NCBI RefSeq assembly: GCF_001037465.1
Contig: NZ_LFCV01000178.1
Coordinates: forward strand, 1-38,897
DNA length: 38,897 nucleotides
Origin: Xenorhabdus khoisanae
Lineage (GTDB): Bacteria; Pseudomonadota; Gammaproteobacteria; Enterobacterales; Enterobacteriaceae
Direction: 5' to 3'
Each line of letters starts with the position of its first letter. Position 1 is the first letter of the stretch. This document shows, in pieces, positions 1 through 8,255 of the stretch. Both the position numbers and the translations under genes were made by a program. The notes beneath the pieces were generated by a model. The model was not told where the DNA came from, did not search any database, and saw only the letters and a list, made by a program, of their open reading frames with translations.

Positions 1-604
1 ACTATGATCTAAATCAAGTTATAGTGGAAGATGAGTGCCTACCTACATTATCAAGAGCCAAATTTTATTAAGATATTGGTAATTTTACTAAAGGAAAGAT
101 TTTTTATCGTTATTTTGGATTTATAAGTTTAATAGATCGTACAAAACAAAAAACAGTCCTTAATATTTTTATTTAGATAATTTAACTTATTAATTGTAGA
201 CTATTTCTCGTTTTTTGTTGCTTGAATAGTTAATGAGCTAGAATCATAATAAAAGCTGTTAGTTTTGTGATCAGGATCACATAGTATTTAAAATGACATA
301 TATTCTCCGTTGTATAAGTTGATGATTCAGGAGTAAAGTTAATTAGCATTAAGAATATTCTTAATCAATTGTGGCAAGTGCATTACCCAGATGACGCAAT
401 AATACTTTCACAACCCATTACCGAAATATTTTAGAAATTGGGCGATCCCAAGAGTAATACAAAGGACAGTTACTGCTCTGGCTAAAGATGTATATTTCAG
501 TTATGTCGGAGATTATTGAATCTCATGCTACTGGTAATTTTGTCGTGAGTGATTCTTTGATCACTTAATTTAATTTTTTCATGTAATCGGACGGGATATA
601 TAAA
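1..604. other. flhDC upstream regulatory region, no gene
   Basis: This AT-rich stretch precedes flhD and has no credible coding sequence. It contains a perfect CRP-type palindrome at 266-281 and a long putative leader. The leader carries several GGA triplets (464, 508, 589, 594) and a small hairpin at 548-565 followed by a T-rich run. Long regulated leaders are known upstream of flhDC in enteric bacteria. No second palindromic operator was seen. If the spacing resembles E. coli, transcription would start near 345, which is an inference. Confidence 0.6.
263..284. promoter_or_regulatory. CRP-cAMP binding site upstream of flhDC
   Basis: TGTGA at 266-270 and TCACA at 277-281 are separated by six bases (TCAGGA), giving an exact match to the CRP half-site consensus TGTGA-N6-TCACA. 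In E. coli, CRP activates the flhDC master operon from a comparable upstream site. Location and match together make this a strong call. A possible -10 (TAAAGT, 334-339) lies a suitable distance downstream but is weak. Confidence 0.85.
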
Positions 605-955
605 ATGAGTACGGTTGAATTGCTCAAACATATTTATGACATAAATTTATCGTATTTGCTTTTAGCACAACGGTTAATTAACCATGAGAAAGCATCTGCG
701 ATGTTCCGTTTAGGTATTAGTGAATCGATGGCTGATACGTTGGCCGAGCTGACATTGCCTCAGTTAGTAAAATTAGCTGAAACAAACCAACTGATTTGCC
801 ATTTTCGGTTTGAAGACCACGAAACTGTACAGCAGTTAACGAAGGAATCGCGGGTGGACGATCTGCAACAAATTCATACAGGTATCTTGCTGTCTACTCA
901 TCTTTTTCAGCAGTTATCCGCTCAGGATGACACTTCAATCAAGAAAAGAGCGTAA
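605..955 (+). CDS. flhD: Flagellar master regulator subunit FlhD
   Basis: FlhD forms the FlhD4C2 heterohexamer with FlhC. The complex activates class 2 flagellar promoters, including those for the export apparatus, basal body, fliA and flgM. The 116-residue protein has the family's usual length and its N terminus ([20 protein letters not shown]) is close to E. coli FlhD. The ATG is preceded by a GGACGGG-type ribosome site about 8 nt upstream. flhC follows after only 2 nt, so the two are translated from one message. Upstream regulation is suggested by the CRP palindrome at 266-281 and the long leader. Confidence 0.97.
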   Translation: MSTVELLKHIYDINLSYLLLAQRLINHEKASAMFRLGISESMADTLAELTLPQLVKLAETNQLICHFRFEDHETVQQLTKESRVDDLQQIHTGILLSTHLFQQLSAQDDTSIKKRA

Positions 956-957
956 AG

Positions 958-1539
958 ATGGTTGAAAAAAGTATTGTTCAGGAAGCGAAAGATATTCAGC
1001 TGGCAATGGAACTCATCACTTTAGGTGCGCGATTGCAGATGCTTGAGAGTGAAACGCAACTAAGCAGGGGTCGATTGATCAGGTTGTATAAAGAGTTGCG
1101 GGGAAGCCCTCCGCCTAAAGGGATGCTCCCCTTTTCGACGGATTGGTTTATGACTTGGGAACAGAATATTCATTCGTCAATGTTCTACAATGCTTACCGT
1201 TTTCTGTTGAAAAGTGGATATTGTGAAGGTGTAGAGGTTGTTGTAAAAGCCTACCGGCTGTACCTTGAGCAATGTCCTCCAGGGAGTGAAAATGGGCCTG
1301 TTTTGGCATTGACCAGAGCTTGGACACTGGTTCGTTTTGTTGACAGTGGTATGTTGCAGCCAACAGAATGTCGCTGTTGTGGTGGGACTTTCATCACACA
1401 TGCTCATCAACCGGTAAATAGCTTTGTTTGTAGTCTTTGTCAGCCACCTTCACGGGCAGTAAAAAAACGTAAACTTTCCTTACAACCTGCCGATACTAAT
1501 TCACAACTGCTGGATGGATTTGCTCAGCAAGCTATGTGA
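958..1539 (+). CDS. flhC: Flagellar master regulator subunit FlhC
   Basis: FlhC is the main DNA-contacting partner of FlhD in the class 1 activator FlhD4C2. The 193-residue product matches the family length. Its C-terminal zinc site is intact: Cys138 and Cys141, then Cys158 and Cys161, as two CxxC pairs. The start lies 2 nt after the flhD stop. The last 70 bp of the gene also contain a well-formed sigma28 promoter (1470-1496) pointing toward motA, so this coding sequence appears to double as a promoter region. Confidence 0.97.
   Translation: MVEKSIVQEAKDIQLAMELITLGARLQMLESETQLSRGRLIRLYKELRGSPPPKGMLPFSTDWFMTWEQNIHSSMFYNAYRFLLKSGYCEGVEVVVKAYRLYLEQCPPGSENGPVLALTRAWTLVRFVDSGMLQPTECRCCGGTFITHAHQPVNSFVCSLCQPPSRAVKKRKLSLQPADTNSQLLDGFAQQAM
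1470..1496 (+). promoter_or_regulatory. Sigma28 (FliA) promoter for motAB inside flhC
   Basis: TAAACTTT (1470-1477), an exact 11-nt spacer and GCCGATAC (1489-1496) match the class 3 consensus TAAAGTTT-N11-GCCGATAA with one mismatch per element. It lies within the flhC coding sequence, 178 nt before the motA start, and no other sigma28-like site was found in the flhC-motA gap. It is the likely promoter for motA, motB, cheA and cheW. Confidence 0.8.
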
Positions 1540-1562
1540 ATTTAAATGAGAAAGTAAAATCT

Positions 1563-1595
1563 AGGTTACAGGTTTCACATCCAAACCTGTAACCT
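1563..1595 (+). other. 13-bp perfect hairpin in the motA leader
   Basis: AGGTTACAGGTTT (1563-1575) and its exact reverse complement (1583-1595) are separated by a 7-nt loop. No T-run follows, so it is a poor intrinsic terminator. Because it lies downstream of the sigma28 promoter at 1470-1496, it would fold in the 5' leader of the motA message. It may be an mRNA-stabilising element or a 3' end structure for flhDC transcripts. Confidence 0.7.
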
Positions 1596-1673
1596 GCTTC
1601 CACACCCTTCTTCATTTATCAATTCGCCCTGTTCAAATCCCATCTGCTCACCAACTTAGCTAAAGGATATCGC

Positions 1674-2555
1674 GTGTTAGTACTTTTAGGATATATCGTG
1701 GTTTTTGGTGCGGTAATTGGTGGCTATCTGCTTGTCGGTGGTCGCATGGGCGCACTTTATCAGCCAGCGGAATTTTTGATTATTGCAGGTGCGGGAATTG
1801 GCGCTTTTATCGTGGGCAATAATGGCAAGGCGATAAAGGCAACACTGCGTGTCTTACCAAAAATATTGCGCAGATCTAAATACAACAAGGCGATGTACAT
1901 GGATCTTATGGCGTTGCAATTCCGCCTGTTATCCAAATCTCGCCAGCACGGGCTTCTTGCTTTGGAAAGGGACATTGAAAACCCACAACAAAGTGACATT
2001 TTTACACAATATCCCCGTTTGTTGAAAGATCAGCATTTGATGGATTTCCTCACTGACTACATGCGCTTGATCATCAGCGGTAACATGAATTCTCATGAAA
2101 TCGAAGCCTTGATGGATGAAGAGATCGAAACTTACGAACAAGAGAGTGAAATTCCTGCCACCAGTTTGGCGATGGTCGGGGATTCATTGCCCGCATTCGG
2201 GATTGTTGCTGCTGTAATGGGTGTAGTTAATGCCTTGGGATCTGCGGATCGCCCGGCAGGAGAACTCGGCGCTTTGATTGCACATGCGATGGTAGGAACG
2301 TTCCTTGGGATCTTATTGGCTTATGGTTTTATTTCTCCTTTGGCGACACTACTTCGTCAACGCAGCAGTGAACAAATCAAAATGATGCAATGCATCAAGG
2401 TAACGCTACTTTCCAGTTTGAATGGTTATGCACCACAAATTGCGGTTGAGTTCGGTCGCAAAACTTTATTCCTCACAGATCGTCCTTCATTCACAGAACT
2501 TGAAGAGCATGTTCGTCGGGTTAAATCCCCTGTACAACAAGAAGTTGAAGAATAA
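1674..2555 (+). CDS. motA: Flagellar stator protein MotA
   Basis: MotA pairs with MotB to form the proton-conducting stator in the inner membrane, which pushes on FliG to turn the motor. The 293-residue product is close to the 295 residues of E. coli MotA and shares its N terminus ([20 protein letters not shown]) and the GALYQPAEF segment. Four membrane segments are visible: two near residues 1-55 and two near 170-225, with a large cytoplasmic loop between them. Translation starts at a GTG, with AAAGGAT five nt upstream. motB begins 2 nt after the stop. Confidence 0.97.
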   Translation: MLVLLGYIVVFGAVIGGYLLVGGRMGALYQPAEFLIIAGAGIGAFIVGNNGKAIKATLRVLPKILRRSKYNKAMYMDLMALQFRLLSKSRQHGLLALERDIENPQQSDIFTQYPRLLKDQHLMDFLTDYMRLIISGNMNSHEIEALMDEEIETYEQESEIPATSLAMVGDSLPAFGIVAAVMGVVNALGSADRPAGELGALIAHAMVGTFLGILLAYGFISPLATLLRQRSSEQIKMMQCIKVTLLSSLNGYAPQIAVEFGRKTLFLTDRPSFTELEEHVRRVKSPVQQEVEE

Positions 2556-2557
2556 TT

Positions 2558-3577
2558 ATGAGAGCGAATAATGTTTCTGTCGTCAGAATAAAAAAACGCA
2601 AAAAACATAGTTCGGGCCATGGTCATGCTGGCGGATCATGGAAGATTGCATATGCTGACTTCATGACTGCAATGATGGCATTCTTTCTGGTTATGTGGCT
2701 GATATCGATCGCCAGCCCGCAGGAGTTGACCAGCATTGCAGAATATTTCCGCACTCCCTTACAAGTAGCGATCAACAAGGGGCAACAAAGCAGTGATAGC
2801 ACCAATCCAATCCCGGGGGGAGGGGATGATGTTTTCCAGCAGGATGGGGAAGTTTTCCGCCAAACCAAGTCAGCTGAAGCTAATGAGGAAACTCGTCGCC
2901 TGAATCGGTTACGCCAGCAACTTGATCAACTGATTATCACCGATCCTCGTCTTAAAGAACTGCGTCCTCATTTATTGATCGACATGATGGATGAGGGGTT
3001 GCGCATTCAAATTATCGATCAGGCAAACCGCCCAATGTTCATGATTGGCAGCGCAAAAGTTGAGACTTATATGAGTGACATTTTGCGGGCAATTGCACCG
3101 ATCTTGAATGGTATTCCAAACAAAGTCAGCCTTTCTGGTCATACTGATAATTTACAGTATGCCAATGGTCAGCGAGGCTACAGTAACTGGGAACTTTCTT
3201 CTGATCGAGCCAATGCGTCAAGGCGTGAATTGCTGATTGGTGGTTTGGATGAAGCCAAAGTCCTGCGAGTGGTAGGCATGGCATCCACTGTAAGCATGCA
3301 AAAAGGCATCGATCCGAATGCGCCAGTTAACCGTCGTATCAGCATTATTGTATTGAATAAAGATGCAGAAAAAAGGATTGAGCAGGAAAACAGTGGCGGC
3401 AACGCCATGACAGCCAATGATAGTATGGATATGCAAGAAGTCATCAGAATGGATTCGAATGAGGGAGCACCTGCTCAGCAACCCACCGAACAATCCCATG
3501 TGATCATAAAACATGAAATCACAATATCGGATCAGTCAGCGGCTGAACCGCTGAGTGATACTAAGATGACAGAGTAA
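2558..3577 (+). CDS. motB: Flagellar stator protein MotB
   Basis: MotB anchors the stator to peptidoglycan and carries the proton-binding aspartate. The single membrane helix (about residues 29-50) contains Asp34 in [17 protein letters not shown], the equivalent of E. coli Asp32. The C-terminal OmpA-like peptidoglycan-binding domain is seen in [20 protein letters not shown] and the following SSDRA segment. At 339 residues it is about 30 longer than E. coli MotB, with the excess in a polar, Glu/Ser-rich tail after residue 275. It belongs to the motA-motB-cheA-cheW run, with short gaps on both sides. Confidence 0.97.
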   Translation: MRANNVSVVRIKKRKKHSSGHGHAGGSWKIAYADFMTAMMAFFLVMWLISIASPQELTSIAEYFRTPLQVAINKGQQSSDSTNPIPGGGDDVFQQDGEVFRQTKSAEANEETRRLNRLRQQLDQLIITDPRLKELRPHLLIDMMDEGLRIQIIDQANRPMFMIGSAKVETYMSDILRAIAPILNGIPNKVSLSGHTDNLQYANGQRGYSNWELSSDRANASRRELLIGGLDEAKVLRVVGMASTVSMQKGIDPNAPVNRRISIIVLNKDAEKRIEQENSGGNAMTANDSMDMQEVIRMDSNEGAPAQQPTEQSHVIIKHEITISDQSAAEPLSDTKMTE

Positions 3578-3583
3578 GTAACG

Positions 3584-5782
3584 ATGGATATTACCGCGTT
3601 TTATCAGACTTTCTTTGATGAAGCAGATGAATTATTGGCTGATATGGAACAGCATTTATTGCTGCTCAATGCCGACGAACCCGATCATGAGCAGTTAAAC
3701 GCAATATTTCGCAGCGCCCACTCTATTAAGGGAGGCGCTGCGACTTTTGGTTTTGCCAAGCTGCAACAAACCACGCATGTTTTGGAGAATCTGCTCGACA
3801 GTGCCAGGCGTGATGAAATACGCCTGACCATTGACATTATCAACCTGTTTTTAGAAGCGAAAGACATTATGCAGCAACAATTGGATGCCTATAAAAGTTC
3901 TCAGGAGCCGGATGAAGATACATTCAATTATATCTGCGAAACACTGCGTCAGCTTGCACTGGAATTACAGGAAGAGCGACAGGAAGAGAACTTGTTTGCG
4001 GCAGCCTCTGCAACTCAGGCTGCAATTGTTACAGAAAACGTTGCAGATGAAGTTGAAGAAAAACAGGCGATAGAGGCAGCTCCGGCAAAAGAAAATCAGT
4101 CAGAAGAGAAACATTCTCCGGCAGACAAATCTCATCATGGTCAGATTCGTGTTCATTTGTCTGGGCTGAAAGAGCGCGAAGTCAGTTTAATGAAGGATGA
4201 ACTGGGGCATCTTGGTGAGCTTTATGATGTTGAACAAACTTCAAACAGTATTGAAGCATCCTTAGTCACATCTGCGACAGAAGATGATATTACGGCTGTT
4301 TTGTGCTTTGTCATTGAGCCTGAGCAAATCACTTTTTTGCCTACGAATGAAGCTCATACAGAAACTGAAACAAAACAAGATGCTGGAGTAAAAACAACAG
4401 CAGAAGAGAATACGGCAGAAAGTACCACAACAAAAAGTACAGCGGCAGAGACTGCCGTAGCTGCAAACGCGGTGACTGCGGATAATCCGCAACCGACTAA
4501 TGCCCAGAAAAAAACTGATGTACGTGAAATTGGGCGTCCGGCACCACGTCCAGCGGCGGGTTCACCACGCCAACGTGCGGAATCTTCCAGTATTCGTGTT
4601 GCCGTTGAAAAAGTTGATCAACTCATCAACTTAGTGGGTGAGTTAGTCATTACCCAATCTATGCTGGCACAGCACTGTAATGGTTTGGAACCGACAAAAC
4701 ACAGCGAATTGTTGAGTTGTATGGCTCAATTGCAGCGAAATTCCCGTGACTTGCAAGAATCTGTCATGTCAATCCGCATGATGCCGATGGAATACGTTTT
4801 CAGCCGTTACCCACGTTTAGTACGTGATTTGGCTGGAAAGCTTGATAAAAAAGTGGAACTGACACTGATCGGTAGCTCAACCGAATTGGATAAGAGTTTG
4901 ATTGAGCGGATTATCGATCCTCTTACACACTTGGTACGCAACAGCCTCGACCACGGTATCGAAAGCCCGGAAAAACGCCTCGCAGCCGGAAAATCAGAAA
5001 CGGGTAATTTGACGTTGGCGGCTGAACATCAGGGGGGAAACATCTGTATCGAAGTTATCGATGATGGCGCAGGCTTAAACCGTGAGAAGATCTTGGCAAA
5101 AGCGCAATCTCAAGGATTGAGTGTCAGTGAAAACATGAGCAATGAAGAAGTGGCTATGCTGATTTTTGCTCCCGGATTCTCGACTGCAGAAGTTGTAACG
5201 GATGTTTCTGGTCGTGGTGTCGGTATGGATGTTGTGAAACGCAATATTCAGGATATGGGCGGACAGATTCAGATCAGCTTTCAGGAAGGGAAGGGGACGG
5301 TCATTCGCATTTTGCTGCCACTGACACTGGCAATACTGGATGGCATGTCTGTCAGAGTTAATGATGAAGTTTTCATTCTGCCATTGAGTGCGGTAGTCAG
5401 CTCATTGCAGCCACAAGATGAAGATATTTACCCGTTGGCGGGTGATGAAAAGCTGTTGCAAGTGCGTGGTGAATATTTACCGCTGCTTGAACTGTATCGC
5501 ATATTTGATATCCCGAATGGGGAAACTGACCCAACAAAAGGTATTGCTGTCATCGTGCAGAGCGCCGGTCGTCGTTATGCACTACTGGTGGATAAACTGG
5601 TTGGTCAACATCAGGTTGTTGTTAAAAATATTGAGAGCAATTACCGCAAAGTGCCGGGAATTTCGGCGGCCACCATTATGGGGGATGGTAGTGTGGCACT
5701 CATCATTGATATTCCTGCTTTGCAGACACTCAACCATGAACAATTGGCTGAGCGCAAAGTAGAGTTGGTGAATAACAAATAA
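3584..5782 (+). CDS. cheA: Chemotaxis histidine kinase CheA
   Basis: CheA autophosphorylates under transducer control and passes phosphate to CheY and CheB. Domains in order: P1 (residues 1-130) with the phosphorylated His46 in FRSAHSIKGG; P2, the CheY/CheB-docking domain (about 187-254); P3 dimerisation (about 336-400); P4 ATPase (about 405-580) with an N box at HLVRNSLDHGIE and G boxes at DDGAGL and GRGVGMDV; and the CheW-like P5 (about 585-725). It has 732 residues against 654 in E. coli. The excess lies in two low-complexity linkers rich in Ala, Thr and Glu, at about 130-185 and 255-335. It starts 6 nt after motB. Confidence 0.97.
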   Translation: MDITAFYQTFFDEADELLADMEQHLLLLNADEPDHEQLNAIFRSAHSIKGGAATFGFAKLQQTTHVLENLLDSARRDEIRLTIDIINLFLEAKDIMQQQLDAYKSSQEPDEDTFNYICETLRQLALELQEERQEENLFAAASATQAAIVTENVADEVEEKQAIEAAPAKENQSEEKHSPADKSHHGQIRVHLSGLKEREVSLMKDELGHLGELYDVEQTSNSIEASLVTSATEDDITAVLCFVIEPEQITFLPTNEAHTETETKQDAGVKTTAEENTAESTTTKSTAAETAVAANAVTADNPQPTNAQKKTDVREIGRPAPRPAAGSPRQRAESSSIRVAVEKVDQLINLVGELVITQSMLAQHCNGLEPTKHSELLSCMAQLQRNSRDLQESVMSIRMMPMEYVFSRYPRLVRDLAGKLDKKVELTLIGSSTELDKSLIERIIDPLTHLVRNSLDHGIESPEKRLAAGKSETGNLTLAAEHQGGNICIEVIDDGAGLNREKILAKAQSQGLSVSENMSNEEVAMLIFAPGFSTAEVVTDVSGRGVGMDVVKRNIQDMGGQIQISFQEGKGTVIRILLPLTLAILDGMSVRVNDEVFILPLSAVVSSLQPQDEDIYPLAGDEKLLQVRGEYLPLLELYRIFDIPNGETDPTKGIAVIVQSAGRRYALLVDKLVGQHQVVVKNIESNYRKVPGISAATIMGDGSVALIIDIPALQTLNHEQLAERKVELVNNK

Positions 5783-5794
5783 GACAGTCATCTC

Positions 5795-5820
5795 ACAGTA
5801 AAAGGTAACAGTAAAAGGTA
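5795..5820 (+). repeat. Tandem 13-bp repeat carrying a duplicated cheW ribosome site
   Basis: ACAGTAAAAGGTA occurs twice back to back (5795-5807 and 5808-5820), followed by the start of a third copy. Each unit contains an AAAGG core. Only the second core is well placed for the cheW ATG at 5826. The whole cheA-cheW gap consists largely of this duplication. Confidence 0.9.
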
Positions 5821-5825
5821 ACATC

Positions 5826-6323
5826 ATGTCAGCCATAGAAGAATTCAATAAATTATCGGGGGAAACAGCCGGAAAGGAATATCTGGTTTTTACCTTGGGT
5901 GACGAAGAGTATGGAATTGAAATACTGAAAGTGCAGGAAATTCGTGGTTATGACCACGTCACCCGCATTGCGAATACACCTGCTTTTATAAAAGGGATCA
6001 CCAACCTGCGCGGAGTGATTGTTCCTATCATTGATCTGAGGATCAAATTCTCACAAGAAGGTATCACTTATAACGATAACACCGTTGTTATTGTCCTGAA
6101 TTTACTTAACCGTGTCGTTGGCATTGTGGTTGATGGCGTGTCTGACGTACTGTCTTTGAAAGAAGATCAAATCTGTCCTGCCCCAGAATTTGCGGTGACA
6201 TTATCAACAGAGTATCTGACCGGGCTTGGCTCTCTTGATGAACGGATGTTGATTCTGGTTGATATCGAAAAACTTCTCAGCAGTGAAGAGATGGCATTGG
6301 TAGATTCAGTCGCTAAAGGCTGA
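5826..6323 (+). CDS. cheW: Chemotaxis coupling protein CheW
   Basis: CheW links transducer tips to the P5 domain of CheA in the chemoreceptor array. The 165-residue product is a single CheW-like beta-barrel domain. It has the typical segments [20 protein letters not shown] (residues 29-48), [15 protein letters not shown] and [13 protein letters not shown], and its length is normal for the family. The start is supported by the AAAGG core at 5815-5818. It ends the mot-che transcription unit, because a terminator-like hairpin follows at 6351-6378. Confidence 0.97.
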   Translation: MSAIEEFNKLSGETAGKEYLVFTLGDEEYGIEILKVQEIRGYDHVTRIANTPAFIKGITNLRGVIVPIIDLRIKFSQEGITYNDNTVVIVLNLLNRVVGIVVDGVSDVLSLKEDQICPAPEFAVTLSTEYLTGLGSLDERMLILVDIEKLLSSEEMALVDSVAKG

Positions 6324-6330
6324 TGTCTTA

Positions 6331-6384
6331 GGGCTGTTGCAATAATTTTAAGGCTGTTGCAATAAAAAGCAGCAGCCTATTTGT
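6331..6384 (+). terminator. Terminator after cheW with a duplicated upstream arm
   Basis: AGGCTGTTGC (6351-6360) pairs with GCAGCAGCCT (6369-6378), with one G-U pair, over an 8-nt loop. A short T-rich tail (ATTTGTT) follows. The upstream arm is duplicated at 6331-6344 (GGGCTGTTGCAATA), so either copy could pair with the downstream arm. The hairpin separates motAB-cheAW from the tsr-like gene, which has its own sigma28 promoter. Confidence 0.7.
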
Positions 6385-6431
6385 TCTGGATCAAAAAAAT
6401 GCTGCAAAAAATCAATTTTTAGAATTACGCG

Positions 6432-6458
6432 TAAAGTTCCCTTTCTGCCTGCCGATAA
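6432..6458 (+). promoter_or_regulatory. Sigma28 (FliA) promoter for the tsr-like gene
   Basis: TAAAGTTC (6432-6439), an exact 11-nt spacer and a perfect GCCGATAA (6451-6458) match the sigma28 consensus with a single mismatch. The site lies 34 nt before the transducer start codon and just after the cheW terminator. It probably drives the transducer-to-cheZ run. Confidence 0.92.
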
Positions 6459-6492
6459 CACTGGCATAGCAATTTATTACAAAAGGGAAGTC

Positions 6493-8199
6493 ATGTTTAA
6501 CCGAATGAAAATAGTGACGGGACTCATCTCAGTCATCATATTATTTGGTGCTCTGCAATTTATCTCCGGGGGATTGTTCTTTAAAGGGTTGAAGAACGAT
6601 ATAGAAGCCTTTGATTTAATAGATGAAATGCGACAGCAGCAAATTTATCTGGACGATAGCTGGGTTAACCTGCTGCAAGCCCGTAATAACCTGAATCGTG
6701 TTGGCATCATCTATATGATGAAAAATAGTGGTGTTGAAAGTAATTATAAAGTAGTAGATGATGCTCTGGCAGAGGCTAAGGCTAATATCGCCCGAGCCGA
6801 GCGGAGCTTCGAACAATATGAACAGACTAAAAGACTATCTTTCTATGATCCGGAGCGTCTTCAACGTTTGAAACAGACCCATCATGACTATCTTAATGCA
6901 CTTAAAGATTTAGATAACATGCTGGCGAACCAAAAGTTTACAGAATTCTTTCTTCAAAAAACGACTGATTATCAGAACGCTTTTGCTGCGGAATTTAACT
7001 TTTATCTGTCCCAGGGCGAAAAACTTTATCTTCAGGTATCACATGAAGCTGACGCAGCTTACAGCAATGTCATTATTTCGCTGATATTTGTGCTGGCCCT
7101 GTTGATTGTAGTTATGGTCATAAGCTGGATCGGTTTACGTAAGGCATTGATCGATCCGCTGCACAAACTGCTGGATAATATCAAAGCGTTCTCGAAAGGT
7201 GATTTGACCCAGACGATCAGTGTATCTGGTACTAATGAAATGGGGATGCTGGCAGTCGGCCTGAGACATATGCAGGAAGAACTGATCCAAACCGTCAGAA
7301 GCGTCCATCAAAGTACCGAAACTATTTATACCGGTACCAGCGAAATTGCCTCAGGTAACAACGATCTTTCCGCACGCACAGAACAACAGGTGGCATCACT
7401 GGAAGAAACCGCCGCCAGCATGGAACAGTTGACTGCAACAGTAAAACAGAATGCTGACAACGCCCGTCAGGCCAGCAATCTGGCTGACAACGCTTCCGAT
7501 ATCGCTCGTCAGGGCGGCAAAGTAGTGGCGAATGTGGTGCAAACCATGCACGAAATTTCGGACAGTTCCCGTAAAATTTCTGACATCACTGGCGTGATTG
7601 ATGCCATTGCCTTCCAGACCAATATTCTTGCCCTCAACGCTGCGGTGGAAGCTGCCCGTGCCGGTGAGCATGGACGTGGTTTTGCTGTCGTTGCCGGAGA
7701 AGTTCGCAATCTGGCACAGCGCAGCGCGGAAGCGGCCAAAGAGATCAAAGCACTGATTGAAGATTCGGTAAGCCGTACTGACACTGGTTCCGTGTTGGTG
7801 GAAAGTGCTGGCGAAACCATGAATAAAATTGTCGATTCTGTTACCCGCGTAACTGACATCATGGGGGAAATTGCATCGGCTTCTGATGAGCAAAGCAGGG
7901 GAATCACGCAAGTTGGTGTCGCTATCTCCGAAATGGATAGAGTCACACAGCAGAACGCGTCATTGGTTGAACAGTCTGCTGCTGCCGCTGCGGCATTGGA
8001 AGAGCAGGCTATGATATTGACCAAAGCAGTTGCGTTGTTCCAGTTACCGGAGCAGGCAGAAAGGATGCAGCCTGAAAAAAGAAAACATGACGTTTCATTG
8101 ACGAGTAAATCGTCAACTCCTCCAGCTAATAAGACGAATTCTCCCGTACTGAAGAAAAGCAGTAATGTGGAAGACCCATCTAATTGGGAAACATTCTAA
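6493..8199 (+). CDS. tsr: Tsr-like methyl-accepting chemotaxis protein
   Basis: This transmembrane receptor controls CheA. Parts in order: membrane helix 1 (about residues 8-30); a periplasmic four-helix sensor domain (about 31-190); membrane helix 2 (about 191-213); HAMP (about 214-266); and the signalling hairpin with the conserved tip [20 protein letters not shown]. The sensor segment [17 protein letters not shown] closely resembles the E. coli Tsr ligand pocket, so serine sensing is likely but inferred. The extreme C terminus is NWETF, the pentapeptide that tethers CheR and CheB. The 568-residue length is normal. AAGGGA lies just before the ATG, and a sigma28 promoter lies at 6432-6458. 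Confidence 0.92.
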   Translation: MFNRMKIVTGLISVIILFGALQFISGGLFFKGLKNDIEAFDLIDEMRQQQIYLDDSWVNLLQARNNLNRVGIIYMMKNSGVESNYKVVDDALAEAKANIARAERSFEQYEQTKRLSFYDPERLQRLKQTHHDYLNALKDLDNMLANQKFTEFFLQKTTDYQNAFAAEFNFYLSQGEKLYLQVSHEADAAYSNVIISLIFVLALLIVVMVISWIGLRKALIDPLHKLLDNIKAFSKGDLTQTISVSGTNEMGMLAVGLRHMQEELIQTVRSVHQSTETIYTGTSEIASGNNDLSARTEQQVASLEETAASMEQLTATVKQNADNARQASNLADNASDIARQGGKVVANVVQTMHEISDSSRKISDITGVIDAIAFQTNILALNAAVEAARAGEHGRGFAVVAGEVRNLAQRSAEAAKEIKALIEDSVSRTDTGSVLVESAGETMNKIVDSVTRVTDIMGEIASASDEQSRGITQVGVAISEMDRVTQQNASLVEQSAAAAAALEEQAMILTKAVALFQLPEQAERMQPEKRKHDVSLTSKSSTPPANKTNSPVLKKSSNVEDPSNWETF

Positions 8200-8218
8200 A
8201 AAAATAATAGCGATAATC

Positions 8219-8239
8219 ACGGCTGCATTATGCAGCCGT
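8219..8239 (+). other. 9-bp hairpin between the two transducer genes
   Basis: ACGGCTGCA (8219-8227) and TGCAGCCGT (8231-8239) are exact reverse complements around a 3-nt loop. Only TT follows, so termination would be weak. It may set a processing point, or lower expression of the second transducer relative to the first. Confidence 0.6.
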
Positions 8240-8255
8240 TAAACGAGGTGATTAC

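Noticed and set aside
7396-8024. Two long open frames antisense to the Tsr-like gene
   Set aside because: They are shadows of the strongly biased codons in the conserved signalling domain, as shown by a similar frame antisense to the second transducer (9221-9502).
8188-8216. AGCGATAA before the second transducer as a sigma28 promoter
   Set aside because: The nearest -35-like element has the wrong spacing (13 nt rather than 11) and a poor match, and the real sites in this window all keep 11 nt.
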